Shown piece after piece: positions 45,619 through 55,072 of a stretch of DNA of 64,000 nucleotides. Under the pieces are notes generated by a model. It made no database searches and was not told the DNA's origin. It was given only the letters and a program-made list of their open reading frames with translations. This DNA is from Saussurea involucrata. Its lineage: Eukaryota; Streptophyta; Magnoliopsida; Asterales; Asteraceae. Position numbers and translations under genes: made by a program. The stretch's first letter is position 1; every line of letters starts with the position of its first letter. Location of the stretch: positions 35,885,001-35,949,000 of the forward strand of contig CM066314.1 of NCBI GenBank assembly GCA_033807775.1. The letters run 5' to 3'.

Positions 45619-46346
45619 TGTTGGTGATTTTAGTGAAATCATCAGTTCATTTTATGTAATTGGATTCACAGGATAATAATGTTGTTGGTAACTAAGCTAT
45701 AACATGAGTTAGGAGGTGTGGGGTGCACACTCGTGTAAGCTAACTAGAACCCGGGATTGTTGGATGGTTATGATTGGCGTGTTACTAGAGTTCTAATGAA
45801 CTGGGCGTCGGGGCCAGTACTGGCGCCAGTTGACTGGCACGGAGACTGGTGCCAGGTTCTGTTAAGTTTGCTGGCACGGATGGTGGCACCAGTTGACTGG
45901 CGCGGAGACTGGCGCCAGCTTCTGGAGTCGTTCTTGGGGCCGGTTGTGGCACCAGTTGAATGGCGCGGACACTAGCGCCAGCTTCTGGAGTCGTTCATGG
46001 GGCCGGTTGTGGCACTAGTTGACTGGCGCGGAGACTGGTGCCAGCTTCTAGAATGTTTTCTTCACTTTTGTAACCGCCAACATTAAATCCACAATCAATC
46101 TCATTTAATGAGAAATTATTATCAGTCTTAATATAGGGTCGGTTACGATTCTCAAGGTGTTTAAATAGGATCGATTTCTGCCTAAATCGAGACCGAGAAT
46201 TGAGATTATCCTCGAGTGAATTTCGTGATACCCGGGCAGAATAGGGTCGAAATATCACTTAAGGAAAGCGAGCTCTCACGCGATCTCACGTTCTTTATCC
46301 AAGTACTAATCACTCTGTTTTTCCCTCGATTTTCTGCAATTCCCCA
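45619..46346 (+). repeat. Inner copia 3' LTR
   Basis: 728 bp; ends TTCCCCA before the target duplication ACAAT. Its motif cluster keeps more CG pairs than the 5' LTR. Confidence 0.9.
45801..46050. repeat. CTGGCGCCAG cluster, 3' LTR copy
   Basis: The same three-unit arrangement as at 41229-41480, with ACTGGCGCCAG intact at two places and TAGCGCCAG at a third. Confidence 0.88.
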
Positions 46347-46351
46347 ACAAT

Positions 46352-49300
46352 GGCTCGGAAGAAATAATCATTGGCAATGGCGAAGGGGTCCCTATCACAC
46401 ACACTAGTTCTCTTTCTCTTCACACTTCCCCTAACTCTTTATCTATGTCTAATGTTCTTTGTGCTCCTTCTATGACACACAATATTATTTCCATCTCTAA
46501 ATTATGTTCTGATAATAATCTTCTAATAGAATTTTCTTGTGATTCTTTTGTTGTAAAGGGTCGTCTTATGGGGGTACATCTTCTCAAGGGTCCAACTAAG
46601 CATGGCATTTATGAATGGTCGTCCTCTTCTCATATCCTAGTCTTTTTAGTGTCAAAGCATCACCAATAAACTGTCACCACCGCCTCGGACATCCATCCCA
46701 CTCTATCTTTAAGTCTTTAATTTCTACATTTCAACTTGATTTCTAGCAATTTTTCCTTTAATTGTAACGCATGTCAACGCAATAAAAGTCATAAACTACT
46801 TTTTGCTCAAAATACTTTGCATTCTAATGGACCTCTTGATCTTATTTACACCGACTTATGGACATCTCCCATCCACTCTCTTGATGGATATAAATATTAC
46901 ATCATTTTTGTTGATCACCATACCAAGTACATTTGGTTTTATCCACTCAAAAACAAATCAGACACAAAATGGGTGTTCATCAGGTTCAAAGCCTTAGTAG
47001 AAAAGTTTTTTGAGAAAAAAATCAAAATACTTTATTCCGACAATGGGGGGAATACCAAGCCTTAGAAGCATATCTTACCATTGATGGTGTCTCTCATCTC
47101 GCCTCTCCACCATACACTCCTGAGCACAATGGCTATGCTGAACGACGACATCGTCACATAGCCGAGACAGGTCTAACACTTCTTGCTCGTGCTAAACTTC
47201 CTCTTGAGTTTTGGTCTTATGGTTTCACCATAGCTACGTACCTTATAAATAGGCTTCCTACTCCTACTCTTTCCAATAAATCCCCTTTCCATTGTCTCTT
47301 TGGGTCACCTCCCAATTATCTCAAACTATGTGGTTTTGGGTGTCTCTGTTATCCCTGGCTGCGACCTTATGCACGACACAAAATGGATCTTAAGTCCACT
47401 CCTTGCATCTTTATCGGGTACTCCAAAACTCGGAGTGCATACCATTGCTTAGACCCTCTCACCACCAAAGTTTATACTTCCTGCCATGTTCGCTTTTTCG
47501 AAACAGAGTTTCCATATGCTACTCTCACTTCCACAAAGAGCATTACACCTGCCCATTCTCCTAATCAATGGAGTTCCATGTCCCTATCCATACTTCCTAC
47601 CTCACCTCTTACCCATAATCTTCCACAAGATTTCTCCACTCCGACATCTCAATCATCACCCACAACTACCGAACCTACAACGCCCACCACCACCAGTCAA
47701 ACCTCAACTACACCCACCGCCTCCACCAACAACAGTACAACCACGAGCCAACAACCTACCAGCAGTAGCACATCGCCCCACAACCCGCCATCATCCCAAG
47801 TTGAACCTTTGCCTTCACCTTCTCCTCACCCTATTGGTATCGTCACTCATTCCAAAAATAATATTCACAAACCCAACCCCAAATACAACCTCCATACCAC
47901 CGTTCAACTAAAACCCTCTGAACCCACCAGTGTCTCGCAAGCTCTCCAAGACCCATTATGGAAACAAGCTATGCTTGATGAAACTTCGACTCTACACAAG
48001 CTTGGCACTTGGGACTTAGTATCATATGAGAATCGTCAAAACATTGTTAAATGCAAATGGGTCTCCCGAATTAAATACAATCCGGATGGTAGTATTCAAA
48101 GATATTGTGCCCGTCTTGTCGCTAAAGGTTTTCAACAATGTCCCGGGATTGACTACACAGACACTTTTAGTCCTGTTGTCAAACCCGCTACCATCCGCAC
48201 TCTACTCAGCCTTTCGGTGACCAAAAAATGGCATCTACGCCAACTCGATATCAATAAAGCTTTCCTTAATGGAACACTTCATGAGAAAGTATTCATGTCT
48301 CAACCTCCCGGGTTTGTTGACCCACACTTTCCCGCTCATGTCTGCAAGCTCAACAAGGCCATCTATGGGCTTAAACAAGCTCCACGGGCATGGTACAATG
48401 AATTAGCCAACTTTCTTCTTGCTTTGGGCTTCAAACGATCCATTGCCGATGCATCGCTATTTATTAATCCTCACTCTACTATTCCTATTTATCTTATCGT
48501 GTATGTAGATGACATCATCGTCACCGGTCCCAATGCTAATAATCTTGATTTTTTGTTAAAAGTTTGGCTACCAGGTTCTCCTTGAAAGATCTCGACACTT
48601 TGTCTTACTTCCTCGGCGTAGAAGTTACACCTACTTTACAAGTCCTATTTCTCAGTCAAAGGAAGTGTATCATGGACATCCTTGAATGCTTCCACATGCA
48701 ACAAGCAAAACCTGCCCCATACCCATGGTTCTCAATCAATCTCTTACATTTACGGAAGGTGAACTCTTGGATAATCCGACTAAATACAGGGCAGCAGTTG
48801 GGAGTCTTCAGTATCTCACCCTTACAAGGCCCGATGTTGCATATACAGTTAACAAGTTGTCACAATACATGCACCAACCACGCCATCCTCATTTGGCAGC
48901 TCTTAAACGACTTCTACGCTATCTTTGTGGCACCATCGATAAAGGGATCAACATTGTTCGTGATTCTCCAGACATTCTTCATGCCTTTACCGATACCAAT
49001 TGGGCAAGGAACAAAGATGACTACACTTCTACTATGGGGCATGTTGTTTTCCTTGGTAAAAATCATCTCACTTGGAGCTCTAAGAAGCAAAAATCTATAG
49101 CTCTCTCCTCTACTGAACGGAATACAAGGCAGTTGCTTCAACCGCTGCTGAAATCATGTGGGTTCAAAATCTTCTTAATGAGTTAGGGCTTTTGGTGCAA
49201 CAAACACCGGCTATTTATTGTGATAACCTTGGAGCCACATGTCTAAGCGCAAATCCGGTCTTCCACTCCAAAATGAAGCACTAGGCATTAGCATATTATT

Positions 49301-49460
49301 TCATTTGGGAACAAGTTCAGAATGGTACATTACGAGTTACTCATGTCTCCACTGATGATCAAGTTGCCGATTTTTTGACGAAACCATTATCTTGTCCTCA
49401 TCTTGAATTCCTTGTGTCCAAGATGGGACTCACTCAACGACCGTCCATCTTGCGGGGGCA
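46352..49460 (+). pseudogene. pol: Ale-like pol: protease end, integrase, RT, RNase H
   Basis: It resumes with GSEEIIIGNGEGVPITHTSS. Integrase has TDLWTSPIHSLDGYKYY, LYSDNGG and, after a frameshift at about 47055, PPYTPEHNGYAERRHRHIAE. The open stretch 47383-48585 runs from the integrase C-terminus through a Ser/Thr/Pro-rich linker to RT (FLNGTLHEKVFMSQPPGF, AIYGLKQAPRAWYN, YVDDIIVTG). It breaks after NNLDFLLKV. RNase H is at 48686-49186 (AFTDTNWARNKDDYTS, ALSSTE) and the end reads DNLGATCLSANPVF and VADFLTKPLS. There are at least four breaks. The RT aspartates are intact. Confidence 0.92.
49450..49460 (+). other. Ale-like polypurine tract
   Basis: TTGCGGGGGCA directly before the 3' LTR. Confidence 0.8.
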
Positions 49461-49716
49461 TGTAAGAGATGAAGATAAACCAATATCCCATCCATAGTTG
49501 TCATCTTCTATTTATGTAAACCTTTATCAGTTAGCATCAATCAGCATCAATTAGTCTAGTTGCCTTTCTTGTCAATATCTTGTATATTAGGACAGTGCAT
49601 ATTTCCTTCTCCTTTTCTTGTTAGACTACTTTGATTTAGCTAGGTCTGTACTATATATATTTGTAAATCTCCTCAAGTCTAATACATGCTTTCCATTAAT
49701 TCTCTAAGCCTTCTTA
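49461..49716 (+). repeat. Ale-like 3' LTR
   Basis: 256 bp, TGTAAG to TTCTTA; CTTTT duplication follows at 49717-49721. Confidence 0.93.
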
Positions 49717-50215
49717 CTTTTACCGATGCATTTCATATAAGCCGCCGGTAAAAGTTTACCGACTTATTTCTCAATTCGCTAGTAGAAATATCTTTAAAAT
49801 TTTAAATGAAATTTTTACCAACGAATTTCACTAATTCGCCAACAAAAATTAATTTATTATAATTTATATCTTTTCGCTTAAACATTTGCCGACGGAATTC
49901 CCAAACCAGTTAGCAAAATGGTTTTTATAATATTAATTAAAGAAAATCCACTTAACTCTTTACCGGAGGACTTCCTAAATCCGCCGGCAATTGTATTATA
50001 ACTTCAGTAATATTTTTTAATTTTTATTTTTACCCGTGGACTTCCCAAACCCTTCGACAAAAGTATTTTTTAAACCAGAATGATTTTTAAGGAGGATTTT
50101 ACCTACAAAAATATATTACTAATTTTTTTTTCACAACTAGTTTCATCACAACCAGCTTCGTCAAAACCAATTTCAACGAAGCGAGTTTCATCACAACCAC
50201 TTTCTTCAAAACCAG

Positions 50216-50465
50216 TGTTAGTGCCTAATATACCATGTTGTACCATGTAGAGGGACAATTTATGTAATTACTAAGTTAGAAAGTATAAATAGTAACTTTA
50301 GCCTAGATTTCATTTAGGTCATCCATTCCTTACACACTCAAGTACACACACACTACTATTCTCTCTACATTCTCTATTGTACTTAGTGTTTGATCATCAT
50401 TGATTAATATATATGGATGGCCATCTGATTGGATTAATAGCTTGATTACTTGTTCTGGGATCACA
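50216..50465 (+). repeat. Copia-3 5' LTR
   Basis: 250 bp, TGTTAGTGCC to GGATCACA, with a TATAAATA box at 50284-50291. It is the same family as the copia-1 LTRs, but diverged near the start. Confidence 0.93.
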
Positions 50466-50467
50466 AT

Positions 50468-50479
50468 TGGTATCAGAGC
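50468..50479 (+). other. Copia-3 primer binding site
   Basis: TGGTATCAGAGC, two bases after the LTR. Confidence 0.93.
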
Positions 50480-50866
50480 ATAGTATATCACTTAGATCAG
50501 ATTAGGATTTTGAAGGTTTTTGCAAATTTTGAGTGTTCTTTGTTTTTTTATTCATTTCTTATTGATTCTAGCCATTTGAGTGCTTCAAATGGATTAGGAT
50601 TGATCTAGAAGTGTTTGATTATCATCCCTGTGTGTTTTTATTCGGCAATTACACCAGGATTAGTCTCAATTTGTGCAAAACTTGTATTTTCGGACTTTTG
50701 AAGAAAACTCACTGTTTTGGATTGAAAATCACTGTTCTAGTGGTTTTTGGACAAAACTTGAAGAGTTAAAGTTGTCCAGAATATAGTTGCGAACCTACGT
50801 ACCAATTTTCAGAGTAATCGGGTCATTTTTGAAGAATCGACTTAAGATAATCTGCACATTCATAAC

Positions 50867-51275
50867 TATCGCAACTCTCTGTGTTCTTGAGTGTTCATCC
50901 ATATCGCAACTCTCAAGAAGTGAATAGTATTGTATCACAACCCTTAGTTGCGACAAGTCGTTGTTATCGCAACTTTCTTCGAAGTGAACAGTAGCATATC
51001 GCCACTGCCTATTGCGATAAGACTCTTTTATCGCAACCTACATCATATTGAACAGTACTTATCGCAACCCTCTGTTGCGATAAGAATTCTTTTGGCTTAT
51101 ATCGCAACCTATTTGTTGCGACAAGTTTTTCTATTGCGATAAACCTGCTTGTGATATGCATGGTTCTTAAGCTGTTGGTTGAGACAAGATTTTGGTTGCG
51201 ACAAGAAGTGAGTTGAGACAAGTAGTGTGTCGCGACAAGACATGGGTTGAGACAAACAGTGGGTTGAGACAAGTC
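50867..51275. repeat. Inverted-motif cluster in the copia-3 leader
   Basis: Pairs of TATCGCAAC and GTTGCGATA, with GAACAGTA at about 50987 and 51050. A perfect 11-bp stem with loop CCTCT lies at 51058-51084. Seven or so units of the GTTGCGACAAG/GTTGAGACAAG type end at 51275. Confidence 0.92.
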
Positions 51276-51434
51276 AGTGTGAATCAATTTTTTTTACTAA
51301 TCAAATCTAAGGGGTACTTAACGATCATAAACAAGTAATCTAATGTTGATCCAAACCCTCAGTGATTTGATAATGACCCTCTCTTAAACACTTAGTGAAT
51401 ATTATAAGTAAACAATATGTATTAGAGTTTCAGT

Positions 51435-51768
51435 ATCGCTGATAAGTACTAAGACTTTACAGTACCGCTGATAGGAACTCTCGCTCTTTAGATTAGACAA
51501 TCAGCGAACACTGTTCATCCAGTAGCTCTGAGCCTGTTCAGTCTCTGTGATGATCGCTGATATGTTATAGTTGTTTGCTTATGATCCCTGAAGACAAGTT
51601 TCACGTCAACATAGGTTCTACGCTGAAGTCGAAGATCAAGCCCAAGAACCAGCGACAAGTCTACTAATGAACTGATGTGGATATCAGCGAAGCAAGATCT
51701 GTCCATTCAACGTGAATTATCAAGTAGAAGACTTCAGCAATCGCTGAGCTTTATCATTTGCTGATAAA
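51435..51768. repeat. ATCGCTGATA / TATCAGCGA cluster inside the solo LTR
   Basis: About eight words, such as ATCGCTGATAAG (51435), CCGCTGATAGG (near 51466), AATCAGCGAAC (near 51499), GATCGCTGATATG (near 51552), ATATCAGCGAAG (near 51681) and AATCGCTGAGC (near 51739), in both orientations. GAACACTGTTCATC lies beside one of them. Confidence 0.85.
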
Positions 51769-52256
51769 GTACTGATTCAACGAAAGCTGATCATGAAGTC
51801 TCCTTACAAAGTACTATTGTCTTACCTCCCTTGCACGTCTCCGTACGAACTGTCAGAACGGACATCCCTTTTGTCTATGATCGTACAACGAACTCTGATT
51901 CTACACTGTGCACCATGCGACTACTAAGGTTGTCTACAAAGGTCAATGACATGCAACCACTCAGCTGCTGCCACGTGTAAAGTAACACTGCCATGCATTA
52001 AATGCATGCAGTATATAAGAAGAACCCTACTTCAGAATTGAAGTGCTCGGCCCATCTTCTTCTTTCTATTTGTGTGTTAGGTTATTATTCGTAATTTCCT
52101 TATCTCCTTTCTATCTATTTCTAGTGCAAGAAACTTAGTGTTCTTAACTCGTTTAGATTAGGTTTATCCTTAATCTTGTTCTACAACAAGTTGTAAATTG
52201 TTTTAAGATTTATCAATAAACAATTTAGAAAAGTAAAAATCGTGTGTTTGTATTCA

Positions 52257-52270
52257 ACCCCCCCCCCCCC
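52257..52270. repeat. Poly-C run
   Basis: An uninterrupted C-run near the 3' end of the solo LTR. Its exact length may be uncertain in the assembly. Confidence 0.85.
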
Positions 52271-52312
52271 TTTCTACAAACTTGTATAACCTTTCGGGAC
52301 CAACATCTAAAT

Positions 52313-55072
52313 ATGACTGCGAGAGACATCTTGACTATTGGGTCAAAGGACAAACCACCTGTTCTTTTTCCTAAGGAATTCAAGATATGGAAAGACAGAT
52401 TTATGGATTATGTTGAGCGACAAGAGAACGGAGAATACATTGCTAATTCACTTGAGAATGGTCATATGGAGAAACAAAGAAGAAGAGGAATAGCTACTGA
52501 TGGTGAGCCAATTCCAGAATGGGTTGATGTTCTACCAATACATTATGATGCTGAACAAAAGAAAAGGCATTATGGAGACAAACAGGCAAAGTCCCTAGTT
52601 ATACAAGCTTTGACCAACATTATATATCGAAAGGTAGATAGCAAAAACTATTCAGGGAAGGATATGTTTGATGAACTGATAAAGCTGTATCAAGGATCTG
52701 AAGTGGAGAACCAGATGAGAATCTCCAATGCAATTAATATGTACGAAAACTTTAAACAAAAAGAAGGTAAGGCACTTGATGCTACGTATGACCGTTTGAC
52801 TACAATATTGAATGAGATGAATAGGTATAACATAGACAAGTCAATAATCGAGCACAATGTGAAATTCCTGAGTGTTCTTCAACCCGAATGGAAGAAGTAT
52901 GCTCACCGAATGAAGCAGAATGCTAGATTAGCTGCTTTGCCTCTGCAAGAAATGTATGAAACCTTGAAACAGGATGAGGAAGATGATGATGAGAAGAGAG
53001 ATAAGACAAAGAAGAAAGAAAAGAAAGAGAAGAAGGAAGAGAAGAAAGAGGTTAAGGAAGAAGAGATAGATCCACTCTCTTTAATATCTAACAAAACCAT
53101 CAGGTGATACTCAAAGAATGTAGGTAATCAGTCTGATGAGGAAAAGAATGAAGCAGATGGTATGGATGAAGCTGAAAATTTGAAGCAAGCTATGATACTC
53201 CTTACTAGATCTTTTCAAAGACAGTTTGGGAAAAGCCCCAGTTCTAACAGTCAAAGGTATGCGTCTGGCTCTAAGAACTTCGAGCACAAAGCACATGTTG
53301 AATTGAACAAGAAGTTTGAGTACAAGAGGGCTGAGTATAAGAGAGAGGATAAGAGGCCAGAAGAGAAGAAGGTATTTGAGAAAAGGGGTGAAGAACCAAA
53401 ATGCTACAACTGTGGGAAAGCTGGTCACTTCTCCAAGGAATGTTGGAAGCCAAAAGTCAGAGATTCCAGTTACTATAAGAACAAGTTGATGCTTGCTGAA
53501 CATAAGGAATTGGGGATAGCTTTGTTGGTCGAAGAGGAATACTGGCTTGATCAGACTTATGTTGAAGCAGATGATGAGACAGCGGCTCAGACCAAGATGT
53601 GCTTCATGACCAAAAACACCGACGATGAAGGGTCAGAGTCTACTTCAAATGAGGTACATTCCGATCTCTATAATCAATTTTTTACTCAACAAACATATTT
53701 AACAAAGAAGCTAGAAGAACTAACTGATGACCAGAAAAGAGTAGATGAAATTATTTCCACTCAAAAGGAAAGACTAATAGAACAAGGCAGTCAAATTAAA
53801 GAATTGGAAAAGAAAAAGACTGAGTTCGATATTGGTCATGCGTATTTTCAAAGTCGAATAACTGAATTATCAGAAAAATTAATGAGTTCGAAAGCCAAGA
53901 ATAATGAGTTTGAAAACCTTTTACATGCTTATAAAGATAGGAATAATGAGCTGAGTGAAAATGTCAAAGGTCTGGAAGATAAATTGTACAAAGCAGGCCA
54001 AACTGAACAAACAATTCACATGAATAAGCCTAGCAAATTCTGGTAATACAATTCAAAGTGGGGTATAGGGTATGACAATCCACAGTACCTAAGGAATGCC
54101 TTAATAAAATCCCCCACTCTATATGAATTTGATTAGTTTATGCTTGCATCACATCCTAGCTATCAAATCAAATGGCTTAAAATGGATGGTGAAGACTATG
54201 AGGCTGAGAAAGAAATAAGAAGAAAAACCACTGTTAAGATGCAACTTCCTTTTTGGTATGGTCCTGATAATGCAAAGGCATTAGATAACGAAAGAACCTT
54301 GCCAAATGATTATTTTGAGAGTTACGTTGTTAAAGAATCAGAGGAAATGGTAAATACCCAAAAAGAAACTGATGAAAAACCAATTTTTGAAGGTAAAAGG
54401 TATTTCCCACCAATGGTTCTTGAACAGAAACTCATGGACCTCGAAAGCAAGATCAAAAGTACTATTTAAGAAGTCAGAAATGACGAAAAACTTGCTTTTG
54501 AGATCGAAAAGGAAGTTATGATCACAGTGTTTTCGGAAAGTTTAAAACAAATGAAAACAAAACTTGAGGAAATATCTGAAGAAAAAGTTTCAAAAGAAAA
54601 GCATTCTTCAGATTCAGATGTTTCCTCATGCAAAGCTTTCATGAGAAATACTGTTTTTAGGGGTTTGACAGTTGATGACCAAGATGATTCTGAATCTTGG
54701 GATTTGGAAAGTCAATCTGTCAGAGGTGCTCCTAAAAAGTATTCTCCTACAGAAGAAGATAAAGCTTTTCGAAAAGAATATAATGAATTTCTTTTTAGTG
54801 AGTCTGATATTGAGTCTGATCTTGATAATGAGAATGTTGGTGAGGACAAAGGTAAAGCTGTAAGTGAAGTGTCTGTTCAATTTGACTTTAGTGCCAAACT
54901 TCCAGATCATACTGACTTTCTAATAAAAGAAGAGAAACCTGAGAAGACTTTCTTCAAAGGGGAATCTTCAAAATCAGCTGAGAAAACTTCTGCTAATGAT
55001 TATTATTCTAAATCTAAATCAAAACAATCATTACAGAAAAAAAAGAAAAACAAAAAGAAAGAAGCAAGCTAA
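52313..55072 (+). pseudogene. gag: Copia-3 gag and Gag extension
   Basis: The likely start is the ATG at 52313 (TARDILTIGSKDKPP), not the upstream one, which lies in the solo LTR. The frame is open to a TGA at 53105-53107, then on to 54046. The knuckle CYNCGKAGHFSKECW is intact near 53400-53446. Further stops at 54044-54046, 54134-54136 (TGG to TAG) and 54467-54469 (CAA to TAA) and a frameshift in an A-run near 55040 end the lysine-rich tail. Coiled-coil-like residues lie at 53680-54000. It is the most readable gag of the three SIRE-like elements. Confidence 0.92.

Larger units (their letters stand above)
41046..46346 (+). mobile_element. Inner copia element nested in the Ale-like element, RT core deleted
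   Basis: LTRs of 727 and 728 bp (41046-41772, 45619-46346; TGTTGG to CCCCA) are flanked by ACAAT (41041-41045, 46347-46351). Taking this duplication, the host protease frame continues exactly from HPYN to GSEEIIIGNG, which confirms the borders. The LTRs differ by about 36 of 727 sites (about 5%). The internal part has gag, protease and integrase but the centre of RT is missing. No clear tRNA-Met PBS follows the 5' LTR. Confidence 0.92.
39676..49716 (+). mobile_element. Ale-like Ty1/copia element with TG...TA LTR ends
   Basis: LTRs of 257 and 256 bp (39676-39932, 49461-49716) are flanked by a perfect CTTTT duplication (39671-39675, 49717-49721). The PBS abuts the 5' LTR. The LTRs start TGTAAG and end CTTCTTA, so the terminal dinucleotides are TG and TA rather than TG and CA. 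The LTRs differ at about five sites plus one indel (about 2%). Gag and pol are frameshifted. A second copia element (41046-46346) is inserted at the protease-coding region. Confidence 0.93.
39538..50215. mobile_element. CACTA-like (En/Spm) terminal region, split by the Ale-like element
   Basis: CACTAAAAGAAATTGCAC at 39538 matches the usual plant CACTA terminus. It is followed by the subterminal type of repeat seen in this group (CGGTAAAAGTAACTTTTACC, CCGCCGGTAAAAG after 49722, ATCCGCCGGCAA near 49980). The Ale-like copia element with TSD CTTTT interrupts it. No transposase and no right CACTA end are visible before copia-3 starts at 50216, so the element is truncated or continues beyond. Confidence 0.6.
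51344..52305 (+). mobile_element. Solo LTR (SIRE/Maximus-like) in the copia-3 leader
   Basis: 962 bp from TGTTGATCC to GGGACCAACA, flanked by a perfect TCTAA duplication (51339-51343, 52306-52310). Copia-1 and copia-2 have the uninterrupted site AAGTAATCTAAATATGA or its equivalent, which confirms both borders. The 3' end (TTCAAC, a C-run, TTTCTACAAACTTG, TTCGGGACCAACA) is the pattern I associate with SIRE-type LTRs. No internal region remains. The orientation is taken from these ends and from AATAAACAATTT near 52213. Confidence 0.92.

Noticed and set aside
50867..51275. CRISPR-like appearance of the TATCGCAAC arrays
   Set aside because: Units are imperfect, unevenly spaced and in both orientations, the spacers are short and partly repeated, and the context is a plant retrotransposon leader.
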